Positions 33,121-41,056 of a DNA stretch of 64,000 bases are shown piece by piece (position 1 is the first letter of the stretch; each line of letters opens with the position of its first letter). The position numbers and the translations under genes are program-made. The notes beneath the pieces are model-generated. The model was not told where the DNA came from. It was given only the letters and a program-made list of their open reading frames with translations, and ran no database searches. This DNA is from Apopatocola sp963628785 (GTDB lineage Bacteria; Bacillota; Clostridia; Oscillospirales; Oscillospiraceae). The DNA is taken from NCBI GenBank assembly GCA_963628785.1, contig CAVGGQ010000001.1:24302-88301 (forward strand), in the 5' to 3' direction.

Positions 33121-33171
33121 GGCCGAAAAACCGTCTGCCGTAAGGAACGATCCACAAACGGCAGGCGGGAC
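33121..33171 (-). terminator. Terminator after the permuted binding-protein gene
   Basis: On the minus strand CCGCCTGCCGT and ACGGCAGACGG pair with one mismatch, followed by TTTTTC. Confidence 0.7.
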
Positions 33172-33197
33172 AAAAAGACACGATTTTTCAATCGTTT

Positions 33198-34001
33198 TTA
33201 CATATAATATCCGGACACGATGCCGTCTATGACTACGGCGTCACAGTCGCCGGCGGCGAGAGCGTTGAAGCATGCGGAAAGGTCATCATAATACCATACG
33301 GAACCGATCTTCTCGAGCATGCCGCTCTCCTTCAGCGCGGCGTATGCGGTGGCATCGGTGATGCCGATGACCTTGCCCTTGAGAGAGTTCTTGCGAGAAT
33401 AGCGACTGTCGGAGCGGACGATCAGTTCATGCGTGTTGCGAAGCCAGCCGGGGGAGAGGGAGACACTGCTCGCGCTGTCGGCAAACGAAGCCGCCATCCA
33501 TGCGCAGTCGATGTTTCCGCTGCCGAGCTCCGCGGCCACACTGTCACTGTCGATGACCATATACTCAAAGGTCAGCCCGAGCTTCTCCGACACGAGCTTG
33601 GCAAGATCCGGGATCAGTCCGCCGAACGAACCGTCATCGCGGGAGGAGGAAATGGGCGCAATGCCGTCCTGCACGCCGATACGGAGCGTACGCGTCTGGT
33701 CGACAACGCTCGTATCTACGCGCGAGAGCGCTCCCTCCACGCCATCCAGACAGCTGTAGTCCGTGCCGAGATACTGCCCGCTCAGCCGCGAAAGCTGTCC
33801 GTCTGCGGCAAGCTCCTGCAGCGCAGCGGTGAATATATCGCAAAGGGGGTCATCCTTGCGGAACGCCACGCAGAACTCCTCCTGATTGAGCTCGGCGATC
33901 ATTTTATAGCGAATGGCCTGCTGCGAGCCGCAGCTCGATAAAAGCAGGAAGCACAGAACCGCGCAAAGCAGAAAAGCCGTGACTCTCCGTAAGTTTTTCA
34001 T
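33198..34001 (-). CDS. Solute-binding lipoprotein with circularly permuted SBP_bac_3 fold
   Basis: 267 residues; start ATG 34001 behind GGAAGGG; lipobox LSSC (C24). Order of blocks: residues 31-83 (KMIAELNQEEFCVAFRKDD...LQELAADGQLSRLSGQYLGTD) match what is normally the C-terminal end of a family-3 amino-acid-binding protein; a linker (84-104) follows; then residues 105-267 (LRIGVQDGIAPISSSRDDGSFGGLIPDLAKLVSEKLG ... LKGKVIGITDATAY ... DCDAVVIDGIVSGYYM) match the N-terminal three quarters. The chain stops exactly where the missing C-terminal piece would begin. So the fold is complete but permuted. Next to glnHPQ-like genes but with its own promoter. Ligand probably a polar amino acid. Confidence 0.75.
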   Translation of the reverse strand: MKNLRRVTAFLLCAVLCFLLLSSCGSQQAIRYKMIAELNQEEFCVAFRKDDPLCDIFTAALQELAADGQLSRLSGQYLGTDYSCLDGVEGALSRVDTSVVDQTRTLRIGVQDGIAPISSSRDDGSFGGLIPDLAKLVSEKLGLTFEYMVIDSDSVAAELGSGNIDCAWMAASFADSASSVSLSPGWLRNTHELIVRSDSRYSRKNSLKGKVIGITDATAYAALKESGMLEKIGSVWYYDDLSACFNALAAGDCDAVVIDGIVSGYYM

Positions 34002-34020
34002 AACATCGACCCTTCCGACG

Positions 34021-34090
34021 AAAAATCCGCCTGTACTTACATAATAACACAGGCGGTTTTTATAATATAGGATTCTTTCGGAAAAATCAA
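34021..34090 (-). promoter_or_regulatory. Promoter overlapping a terminator hairpin, upstream of the permuted binding protein
   Basis: Minus strand: -35 TTGATT (34085-34090), 17-bp spacer, -10 TATTAT (34062-34067). Immediately downstream is a hairpin CCGCCTGT/ACAGGCGG (34027-34056) followed by ATTTTT. The hairpin can stop read-through from the glnQ-like gene and would also form the very 5' end of the new transcript. Confidence 0.6.
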
Positions 34091-34125
34091 GGCTGCGGAA
34101 AGAAATATGACAATTTCGACAGAAG

Positions 34126-34875
34126 TTATTTTTCGAGCCGACGCAGGAAGGCACGGGTTCGCTCCTGCCGGGGTGCATCGATGACTTGCTCGGGCGTTCC
34201 CTCTTCCACAATGCACCCGCCGTCCATGAAAATGACATGATCCGCGACCAGCCGCGCGAACTGCATCTCGTGCGTGACGATGACCATTGTCATTTTTTCC
34301 TCGGCAAGCGAGCGGATAACGCGCAGCACTTCGCCCGTAAGCTCCGGGTCAAGCGCGCTGGTGGGTTCATCGAAGAAGAGAAGCTCCGGGTTCATACAAA
34401 GAGCCCGCGCAATGGCGGCGCGCTGCTGCTGCCCGCCGGAAAGTTCGCACGGATATGCATCTGCGCGGTCGACGAGTCCCATTTTCGCGAGCAGCGCCAT
34501 AGCCTCCTCTCGCACCTCGGCGGCAGGGCGTTTCTGCACCTGCACGGGGGCGTCCATCACATTTTTCAAAAGCGTGAAGTGCGGGAAAAGGTTATAGCTC
34601 TGGAATACGAGCCCGAAATACCGCCGGATCTCGCGCAGCTCATTCTTTGACGCGTATACACCGTTTTGCATGGCGTACTTGCCCTCGTATACAATGTCGC
34701 CGCCGTCGGCGGTCTCCAGAAGCGTGGCGCAGCGAAGCAGCGTGGATTTACCCGAGCCTGAGGGCCCGATGATAGCTGTGACGCTGCCCGAGGGAACGGT
34801 GAGCGAAATGTCGCTCAGCACGCCGTTCTCGCCGAAGCTCTTGCGTATATGACGCAGTTCCAATATGTTGCTCAT
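34126..34875 (-). CDS. Polar amino-acid ABC transporter ATPase (GlnQ-like)
   Basis: 249 residues. Walker A GPSGSGKST, Q-loop VFQSYNLFPHFTLLKNV, signature LSGGQQQRAAIARAL, Walker B LLFFDEPTSALDPEL, H-loop IVTHEMQFA. This is the usual PAAT-family ATPase without a regulatory C-terminal domain. 12 bp after the permease gene; last gene of the glnH-P-Q order. Confidence 0.92.
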   Translation of the reverse strand: MSNILELRHIRKSFGENGVLSDISLTVPSGSVTAIIGPSGSGKSTLLRCATLLETADGGDIVYEGKYAMQNGVYASKNELREIRRYFGLVFQSYNLFPHFTLLKNVMDAPVQVQKRPAAEVREEAMALLAKMGLVDRADAYPCELSGGQQQRAAIARALCMNPELLFFDEPTSALDPELTGEVLRVIRSLAEEKMTMVIVTHEMQFARLVADHVIFMDGGCIVEEGTPEQVIDAPRQERTRAFLRRLEK

Positions 34876-34887
34876 GTCCGACCCTCC

Positions 34888-35544
34888 TCAGCGATAATAG
34901 GCAAACGCCTTCTCGACGCGTTCCATGCCGAACGCGACAAGGCTGTTGAATATGAAATAGAAAACCGCCGCCGCGGCAAAAGCGAGCATGCCCGGCGAAT
35001 TCGGCGCCACGGCGATCTGCTTGGCGCGTGTGAACATTTCCACCGTGCCGATGGCGGAGGCGAGAGATGTGTCCTTCACAAGCGTGATGACCTCGTTCGT
35101 GACGCTCGGAATGACGCGCTTTACCATCTGCGGGAGAATGATGCGGAAAAAGGTCTGTCCATGGCTGTAGCCGAGCACCTGCGCGGCCTCGTACTGCCCG
35201 GCACTGATGGACTCGATGCCGCCACGGTAGATCTCCGCAAAGTAGGCCGCGTAGTTGATGACAAACGCGACGATCACGGCCGCAAAGCGCCAGTTACGCG
35301 GCAGCACCATGCCGAGGAGAAAACTCGGCCCGTAGTACACGACCATGACCTGCAGCATCAGCGGAGTGCCGCGCATAATGGCAATATACACTTTCGTTAC
35401 CCAGCGGAGCGGAGCAAAACGGCTCTTTCGCGCAAAATAAACAACGAGGCCGAGCGGCAGCGAGCCGAGCAGTGTGAGAAAGAAAATACTGAGTGTAATG
35501 AGAAACGCCTCGGAGAGCGAGAGAAGCATGGTCTGAACGGTCAT
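34888..35544 (-). CDS. Polar amino-acid ABC transporter permease (GlnP/HisM-like)
   Basis: 218 residues, four to five helices, EAA loop QYEAAQVLGYSHGQTFFRIILPQMVKRVIPS, GTPLMLQVMVVYYGP after helix 2. Start ATG 35544 (AAAGGA upstream). One permease gene means a homodimeric channel. Confidence 0.92.
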   Translation of the reverse strand: MTVQTMLLSLSEAFLITLSIFFLTLLGSLPLGLVVYFARKSRFAPLRWVTKVYIAIMRGTPLMLQVMVVYYGPSFLLGMVLPRNWRFAAVIVAFVINYAAYFAEIYRGGIESISAGQYEAAQVLGYSHGQTFFRIILPQMVKRVIPSVTNEVITLVKDTSLASAIGTVEMFTRAKQIAVAPNSPGMLAFAAAAVFYFIFNSLVAFGMERVEKAFAYYR

Positions 35545-35638
35545 AAGTTCTGTCCTTTCGGATGATATCGGCAAATACGCACTTGTGCGCGGGGATGCGA
35601 AAGCGTCCCCGCGCGCAGGTTCTCTCTAAAGTTGTATA

Positions 35639-36511
35639 TTATTTGCACATGCACAGGCTGTCAAGAGAAAGTCCCTTGTCAACATAGTTCTGTGCGATCT
35701 CCATCATGGTGCCGTCCTCGGCCGTGGCGAGCAGCTGCTCGTTTACAGCATCGCGAAGCTCTTCATTGCCCAGCAAGAAGCCGACAGCGTACTGCTCTGT
35801 GGAAACAGCCTCGGAGAGGATCACATAGTCGCCTTCGGTGTTCGCGATTTGATAGTTGCCGACACCGATGTCAACGATAACCGCATCGACACTGCCCTGA
35901 CGCAGCTCCAGGAAACCGGTGTTGTAGTCGGCCAGCTCCACGAGCTCTCCGAAGGAAGCTGTGAGCTCTTCGTTCGCGTTCAGTGCATCGAGACCGGAGG
36001 AAGCAGACTGTACCATTACGACCTTGCCGGCGAGGTCGGCGAGGGACTCAATGCCGGAGTCGGCACGGACGATGGCGACGATGCTGTTGTCAATGTAAGG
36101 ATCGGACCAGGTGTACTCTTCCTCACGGCCGGTGTAGGTGAAACCGTTCCAAATGCAGTTGATGTTGCCTGCTTTCAGCTCGGCATCCTTGGAAGCCCAG
36201 TCGATGGCGACGGCTTCGTATTCCCAGCCGAGACGAGCGCAAACTTCCTGAGCGAGCGCTAGGTCAAAGCCGTCATAGCTGCCGTCCTCGGCAATGTAGC
36301 CGAACGGAGGGAACTCGGCATCAAAGCCGACGATGAGCTTTCCGCCGGCAGACTCGGTGGTCTCTTCCGCAGCGGCTTCATCCGCAGCTTCGGCGGCGGG
36401 CTCTGCGGTGGCCGCGGCTTCGGCGGAAGATGTGGAAGTGGTGCTGCCGCATCCGGCAAGCACTGTCGCGATGAGGCACAGCGTAAGTGCAATAGCAAGG
36501 ATCTTTTTCAT
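35639..36511 (-). CDS. Polar amino-acid ABC substrate-binding lipoprotein
   Basis: 290 residues, lipobox LAGC (C21), Ala/Glu-rich linker (24-54), then a normal-order SBP_bac_3 domain: KLIVGFDAEFPPFGYIAEDGSYDGFDLALAQEVCARLG, CIWNGFTYTGREEEYTWSDPYIDNSIVAIVR, LAGKVVMVQSASSG, QYAVGFLLGNEELRDAVNEQLLATAEDGTMMEIAQNYVDKG. This conventional order is a useful contrast with the permuted protein at 33198. Start ATG 36511 with AAGGAG. Ligand by family: a polar amino acid. Confidence 0.92.
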   Translation of the reverse strand: MKKILAIALTLCLIATVLAGCGSTTSTSSAEAAATAEPAAEAADEAAAEETTESAGGKLIVGFDAEFPPFGYIAEDGSYDGFDLALAQEVCARLGWEYEAVAIDWASKDAELKAGNINCIWNGFTYTGREEEYTWSDPYIDNSIVAIVRADSGIESLADLAGKVVMVQSASSGLDALNANEELTASFGELVELADYNTGFLELRQGSVDAVIVDIGVGNYQIANTEGDYVILSEAVSTEQYAVGFLLGNEELRDAVNEQLLATAEDGTMMEIAQNYVDKGLSLDSLCMCK

Positions 36512-36580
36512 TTTGATTTCTCCTTTTTGATCTCGTGAGCGGGAATGTGAGCTTTTCACCGCTCAAATGTTCCGATTTAT

Positions 36581-36592
36581 TATGTTAACATA
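36581..36592. promoter_or_regulatory. 12-bp palindrome at the binding-protein promoter
   Basis: TATGTTAACATA lies just downstream of a minus-strand TAATGT -10 (36598-36603) with a TTGTCA -35 16 bp further. Candidate operator for the amino-acid transporter operon. Confidence 0.4.
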
Positions 36593-36631
36593 CTAACACA
36601 TTAGCAAACTGAAGTAAATTGACAAAAATGA

Positions 36632-36662
36632 AAAAGAGAGAGGCTCAATGTCTCTCTCTTTT
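36632..36662 (-). terminator. Terminator of the small membrane protein gene
   Basis: AAAGAGAGAG and CTCTCTCTTT separated by GCTCAATGT; A/T-runs on both sides allow function in either direction. Confidence 0.65.
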
Positions 36663-36678
36663 GACATTTCTATCGAAA

Positions 36679-37020
36679 TCAGTCAAAAACGATTTTCTTT
36701 TTGCTGTTAGGCGTGCGCGGATACTCGCGGATGCGGGTGATATAGTCGAGATTTATGACTTCGGTACCGTCCTTATGCTCTATAAGTATCCCGTTTTCTC
36801 CGATCTCCCGAATGACTCCGGTGATAGTGGAGCCGAATCCGCTCAAAAGATAAACGATGCATTCTTTTCCGATATACTGCTTGGCCAATTCCTTCATGGC
36901 GCTGTTCTCCTTTTTTTTATTTTTCAAAATATTTTTTATTTGCCTTGCTCGGATAGCTCTCTGCGTGATGATCCACGAACAGAAAACGATCATGAAGAGC
37001 AGATAGTACACTTCGTTCAT
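36679..37020 (-). CDS. Small one-helix membrane protein with C-terminal Sm/KOW-like domain
   Basis: 113 residues. N-terminal hydrophobic helix (5-20), basic linker, then from about residue 42 a compact beta domain, MKELAKQYIGKECIVYLLSGFGSTITGVIREIGENGILIEHKDGTEVINLDYITRIREYPR, typical of short clostridial proteins of unknown function (DUF6897-like by recall). The second part could be translated alone from its internal Met. 28 bp after the DUF3169 gene, perhaps co-transcribed. Confidence 0.65.
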   Translation of the reverse strand: MNEVYYLLFMIVFCSWIITQRAIRARQIKNILKNKKKENSAMKELAKQYIGKECIVYLLSGFGSTITGVIREIGENGILIEHKDGTEVINLDYITRIREYPRTPNSKKKIVFD

Positions 37021-37048
37021 AACGGAAGCCTCCTTCGGGTGTCGTGCT

Positions 37049-37831
37049 TCAGATAACTTTTCGGCCCGAGCGGGAATATTTTTCGGAGGAACGGCAGAAG
37101 GCTTCGTTATTCACGAACCAAATGATACAAACGACAAGGGCCGCTGAAAAGCCGCCGCCGAAAAGGAGCGCACGCAGTGCGCACAGAAGAGCAAGCGCCG
37201 TACAGGTCGTATTGACTGCCGTGTACGCTTTGTAAGCGCACTGTCCGATGATGATCTTTTCGGCCTCGTCGCAGCTGTCCATCCACTTTTTCCGAAACTT
37301 CATGTCGTACACGGAGCCCTGCTTTTCGGGATTCATCTGTTTGAGCTTGTCTACGCACTTCTGCTGTAAAATGACGGCCTCTGCAAGCACCGCAAGGAAC
37401 GAGGCGATGCCGAGGAAAAAGAAAATCACATGCCCGACGGCCTTATGCGCCGCGCTGTACGATGCAGAAAGCACAAAAAAGGCCAAAATGAGCGCCAAGT
37501 TGGAGACCCATACGACACGGGAAATTTTACCGTCCGCGAGCTCTGAAACATCCTCATCCTCTCCGTCCCGGGTATTCAGCAGTTTCCACGCACTCCGGTA
37601 CATCGGAATGCACACAGCCGCTGTTGTGACGGCGATAGCGAGCAGAAGCCAGTGCGCGATATGCTCTCCGAAAAAGAAGACAGCCGCATGGATCCCGGAG
37701 GAAAGTCTGTCCACATCGGCACTTCCGGTGCAGTATCCGATAATGCCGCCTACTGCGGCGCACACGAGCACGACGAGCAGAAATGTCGGCAAAGCCTTGC
37801 GGTTCGCCTGCTTGATCTCGTTATTTAGCAT
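37049..37831 (-). CDS. DUF3169-type membrane protein
   Basis: 260 residues, about six helices in pairs (residues 14-34, 50-70, 100-120, 130-150, 210-230, 233-250) and a conserved-looking QGSVYDMKFRKKWMDSCDEAEK cytosolic loop, as in DUF3169 proteins that sit beside small XRE regulators in Firmicutes. Start ATG 37831 is 6 nt after AGGAGG inside the end of the XRE gene (an ATG at 37837 is too close to that site). Translationally coupled to the regulator. Function unknown. Confidence 0.75.
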   Translation of the reverse strand: MLNNEIKQANRKALPTFLLVVLVCAAVGGIIGYCTGSADVDRLSSGIHAAVFFFGEHIAHWLLLAIAVTTAAVCIPMYRSAWKLLNTRDGEDEDVSELADGKISRVVWVSNLALILAFFVLSASYSAAHKAVGHVIFFFLGIASFLAVLAEAVILQQKCVDKLKQMNPEKQGSVYDMKFRKKWMDSCDEAEKIIIGQCAYKAYTAVNTTCTALALLCALRALLFGGGFSAALVVCIIWFVNNEAFCRSSEKYSRSGRKVI

Positions 37832-38036
37832 TTTCATCCTCCTCAAGATAAAAGACATCTTCTACCGAAACACTGCAAACCTTTGCAATAGTCAGTGCCA
37901 GCGTGACGGACGGCGAGTAGTCGCCCCGCTCGATAAGACTGATCGTCTGGCGTGATACGCCGCACAATCGTCCCATTTCCTGCTGATTCACATTCAGCGC
38001 GGCCCGGCGCTCCTTAAGCCGGTTTCGCAGTTCCAT
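37821..38036 (-). CDS. XRE/Cro-family regulator (YozG-like)
   Basis: 71 residues, almost entirely a helix-turn-helix: RNRLKERRAALNVNQQEMGRLCGVSRQTISLIERGDYSPSVTLALTIAKVCSVSVEDVF. These short regulators normally repress their own operon. Three direct repeats overlap its promoter (38077-38122). The stop overlaps the DUF3169 start region by 11 bp. Confidence 0.88.
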   Translation of the reverse strand: MELRNRLKERRAALNVNQQEMGRLCGVSRQTISLIERGDYSPSVTLALTIAKVCSVSVEDVFYLEEDENAK

Positions 38037-38076
38037 ATCGCACCTCCTTCGTCAACTTTTCTTGTCCAAGCGACAA

Positions 38077-38123
38077 ATATCCTTGTCATGATGCATTATA
38101 TCCTTGTCATATATACTTGTCAA
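38077..38123 (-). promoter_or_regulatory. XRE promoter with three iterated operator motifs
   Basis: Minus strand: -35 TTGACA (38118-38123), 17-bp spacer, -10 TATAAT (38095-38100). Three direct repeats TGACAAG(T/G)ATAT occupy 38111-38122, 38098-38109 and 38077-38088 (start-to-start 13 and 21 bp), covering the -35, the -10 and the start region. Confidence 0.7.
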
Positions 38124-38161
38124 GAAAAAATAAAAACGGAGCGGAATTTTCATCTGCTCCG
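38124..38161 (-). terminator. Terminator of the mnmG-mnmA operon
   Basis: On the minus strand CGGAGC (38156-38161) and GCTCCG (38137-38142) form the stem, followed by TTTTTATTTTTTC. It directly precedes the XRE promoter. Confidence 0.75.
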
Positions 38162-38172
38162 GAAATCATATT

Positions 38173-39174
38173 TTACTCTTTGGCGATGAACCCGCCGCCA
38201 AGGAGACGCTCGCCATCGTAAAATGCGGCAGTTTGTCCGGGCGTCGGGGCGCGGACGGCATCCGAAAAACGGACGACGGCGCCGCTCCCTTCGGGCGTTA
38301 CGGTACCGACTGGAAGTTCCTTCTTCGAGTGCCTCACGCGAACGCCGCAGGAAAGTTCTCCCTCCGGCTCCACGAGCCAGTTCACATCCCGCACCGTAAA
38401 GCTCTGCCGCCAAACGGCGGCATCGTCCGAGGAGAGACGCACCTCATTCGTTTCGGGACAGATCTCTGATACATATACCCGCTGCCCGAAGCCGATACCG
38501 AAGTGCTTCCGCTGCCCGACGGTGTAGTGATGGATGCCGCGGTGCTTCGCGACCGCCTTCCCGTCCAGCACGAAATCGCCCGGGGGAGGCACAATGCCGC
38601 GCCGTTCGACCCACGCAGCATAGTCGCCATCGGGGATAAAGCAGATGTCCATGCTGTCCGGCTTGTGTGCGACCGGGAGACCGAGTGACTCGGCAATAGC
38701 CCGCACTTCCGTTTTCTTATACGGCGCGAGCGGCAGCAAAAGCGCATCGATCTCTTCCTTCGTGAGACGGCAGAGCATATAGCTCTGGTCGTTCTCCGGC
38801 TGCCCTCGATATATTCCACCATCATGCACTGCGGCGTAATGTCCGGTAGCAATGTACTTCGCGCCCTGCCGCTTCGCCTCGCCCAGCAGAAAACGGAACT
38901 TTACTGCCGGATTGCAGAGAATGCAGGGATTCGGCGTCTCACCATGCAGGTACGCTTCGGCGAACGGTGCGCAGACATACCGTTCCATCGCCTCACGCGT
39001 GTCCGCAATGACGAGCGGAATCGAGAGCGAGTCGGCGGCTTCCTTCGCGGCCTCCGCACCGGGGAGACCGTTGTCAAGATAGAGTCCGAGCACTTCCAGC
39101 CCCTGCTCACGCAGAAGATGCGCCGAGACGGCACTGTCCACGCCGCCGGAGAGTCCGAGAACAACTTTATCCAT
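38173..39174 (-). CDS. mnmA: tRNA-specific 2-thiouridylase
   Basis: 333 residues. PP-loop GLSGGVDSAV (7-16), TPNPCILCN with C87 (and C84), MDICFIPDGDY with C178: the nucleotide-binding loop and the two catalytic cysteines of MnmA. Somewhat shorter than E. coli MnmA (368); the segment after the PP-loop is compact. It thiolates C2 of U34 in tRNA Lys, Glu and Gln using ATP and a sulfur donor. Overlaps mnmG by 8 bp, so both U34-modifying enzymes are made together. Confidence 0.9.
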   Translation of the reverse strand: MDKVVLGLSGGVDSAVSAHLLREQGLEVLGLYLDNGLPGAEAAKEAADSLSIPLVIADTREAMERYVCAPFAEAYLHGETPNPCILCNPAVKFRFLLGEAKRQGAKYIATGHYAAVHDGGIYRGQPENDQSYMLCRLTKEEIDALLLPLAPYKKTEVRAIAESLGLPVAHKPDSMDICFIPDGDYAAWVERRGIVPPPGDFVLDGKAVAKHRGIHHYTVGQRKHFGIGFGQRVYVSEICPETNEVRLSSDDAAVWRQSFTVRDVNWLVEPEGELSCGVRVRHSKKELPVGTVTPEGSGAVVRFSDAVRAPTPGQTAAFYDGERLLGGGFIAKE

Positions 39175-41056
39175 GGTGCGGATCCTTTCGGCTTTCCATA
39201 TAGATCATCAGCGCCGTCATATCGGCCGGGGAAACACCGGAAATGCGTGATGCCTGCCCGAAGTTCGCCGGGCGTATGGCGGAGAGCTTCTGCCGCGCTT
39301 CGGTGCGCAGTCCGGGAACGCTCTCGTAGTCGATGCCCTCCGGCATCGGGCGAGCTTCCATGCGCTGAAAATCTTTGACCTGCCGAAGCTGGCGGCGGAT
39401 GTAGCCTTCATACTTTAGGTTGATGGAAACCTCTTCGCCTACGGCACGCGGCAGTGCGGGCCGCTCAGGGTCGAACGCCGCGAGATCGCGGTAGTCGATT
39501 TGCGGGCGGCGCAGGAGATCGGCAAGCGAGGCTCCGGAGACAATTTCCGCCGTACCCTTTTCGCGCAGCATGGCGTTTATTGCTTCGCCCGGTGCGATGT
39601 GCGTGTGTTCCAAACGGTCACGCTCCGCTTCGACGGAAGCATACTTTGCTTCTACGGCGGCGAGCCGCTCATCGGACACAAGCCCGATGCGGTGACCGTA
39701 ATGCGTGAGACGTTCGTCGGCGTTGTCCTGCCGATGGAGCAGACGGTATTCGCTGCGCGATGTCATGATGCGGTACGGCTCTTCCGTTCCCTTGGTCACA
39801 AGGTCGTCGATGAGTGTGCCGATGTAGCCGTCCGAGCGGCGGAGAATGAGCGGCTCCTCGCCCTTGAGCTTGAGAGCAGCGTTTACGCCCGCTACAAACC
39901 CCTGCACGGCAGCTTCCTCATAGCCCGAAGAGCCGTTGAATTGTCCGGCACCGTAAAGCCCCGGGACCTTCTTGCTCTCAAGGGTGGCGTACAGCTCTGT
40001 CGGGTCTACGCAGTCGTATTCGATCGCATAGGCGGAGCGCTGGATCTCGGCGTTTTCCAGTCCGGGGATGGAGTGGACAACATCCACCTGCACATCCTCC
40101 GGCAGGGAAGAGGAGAGACCCTGAATGTAAAGCTCCTGCGTGTGCAGCCCCATCGGCTCGATGAACAGCTGATGGCGCTCCTTATCGGGAAATGTAACGA
40201 TTTTCGTCTCGATGGAGGGGCAGTAGCGCGGGCCGGTGCCGGCAATGGTGCCGTTGAAGAGCGGGCTGCGGTCGAGGTTGGAGCGGATGATCTCGTGCGT
40301 GTGGGCGTTCGTGTAGGTGAGCCAGCAAACGGCGTGATTTTCGAGACCGTCGGCATCCGTGGAATAGGAAAACGGTTCAATCTCCTCATCACCCGGCTGG
40401 ATCTGCATTTCATCATAGCGGACGGAACGCGCGTTCACGCGCGGAGGCGTGCCGGTCTTGAAGCGGCGGAGACGAAGCCCCATATCCGCGAGGCACTTCG
40501 TAAGCTCCGTTGCTGCGGCAAGCCCGTCGGGACCCGAGGTGCGGATGACATCGCCGATAATCGTCCGTCCGCCGAGATAGGTGCCGGTCGCAATGACTAC
40601 GGCGCGCACGGCGTATACCGCGCCCGTGTGCGTTGTCACGGAGGAAACATGCCCATCCGTAAGGCCAATGGATACGATCTCCGCCTGGTGCAGCACGAGA
40701 TCATTCTGCCGCTCCAGCGTTTCTTTCATGATCTCCTGATACCGCCGACGGTCGGCCTGCACGCGCAGCGAGTAGACGGCTGGACCCTTGCCGCGATTGA
40801 GCATTCGGAACTGAATGCCCGCCTTATCCGCAGCCTTGCCCATCTCGCCGCCGAGCGCATCCAGCTCGCGCACGAGGTGTCCCTTGCCGGTGCCGCCGAT
40901 GGCAGGATTGCAGGGCATGTTGCCCACGCTGTCAAGGTTTACCGTGAAGCACACGGTGCGAAGCCCGAGCCGCGCCGATGCGAGTGCCGCCTCGATGCCG
41001 GCGTGTCCGGCACCGATCACGGCAATATCAAATTGTCCGGCATCATAGGTCTTCAT
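39167..41056 (-). CDS. mnmG: tRNA uridine-5-carboxymethylaminomethyl modification enzyme
   Basis: 629 residues, the usual MnmG/GidA length. FAD-binding DIAVIGAGHAGIEAALASARLG (9-30), NPAIGGTGKGHLVRELDALGG, TGTPPRVNARSVRYD, YCPSIETKIV, the MTSRSEYRLLHRQDNADERLT block, and the C-terminal SRISGVSPADMTALMIYME helix that contacts MnmE. With MnmE it adds the carboxymethylaminomethyl group at C5 of U34. ATG 41056 overlaps the pepD stop (ATGA). Confidence 0.97.
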   Translation of the reverse strand: MKTYDAGQFDIAVIGAGHAGIEAALASARLGLRTVCFTVNLDSVGNMPCNPAIGGTGKGHLVRELDALGGEMGKAADKAGIQFRMLNRGKGPAVYSLRVQADRRRYQEIMKETLERQNDLVLHQAEIVSIGLTDGHVSSVTTHTGAVYAVRAVVIATGTYLGGRTIIGDVIRTSGPDGLAAATELTKCLADMGLRLRRFKTGTPPRVNARSVRYDEMQIQPGDEEIEPFSYSTDADGLENHAVCWLTYTNAHTHEIIRSNLDRSPLFNGTIAGTGPRYCPSIETKIVTFPDKERHQLFIEPMGLHTQELYIQGLSSSLPEDVQVDVVHSIPGLENAEIQRSAYAIEYDCVDPTELYATLESKKVPGLYGAGQFNGSSGYEEAAVQGFVAGVNAALKLKGEEPLILRRSDGYIGTLIDDLVTKGTEEPYRIMTSRSEYRLLHRQDNADERLTHYGHRIGLVSDERLAAVEAKYASVEAERDRLEHTHIAPGEAINAMLREKGTAEIVSGASLADLLRRPQIDYRDLAAFDPERPALPRAVGEEVSINLKYEGYIRRQLRQVKDFQRMEARPMPEGIDYESVPGLRTEARQKLSAIRPANFGQASRISGVSPADMTALMIYMESRKDPHHG

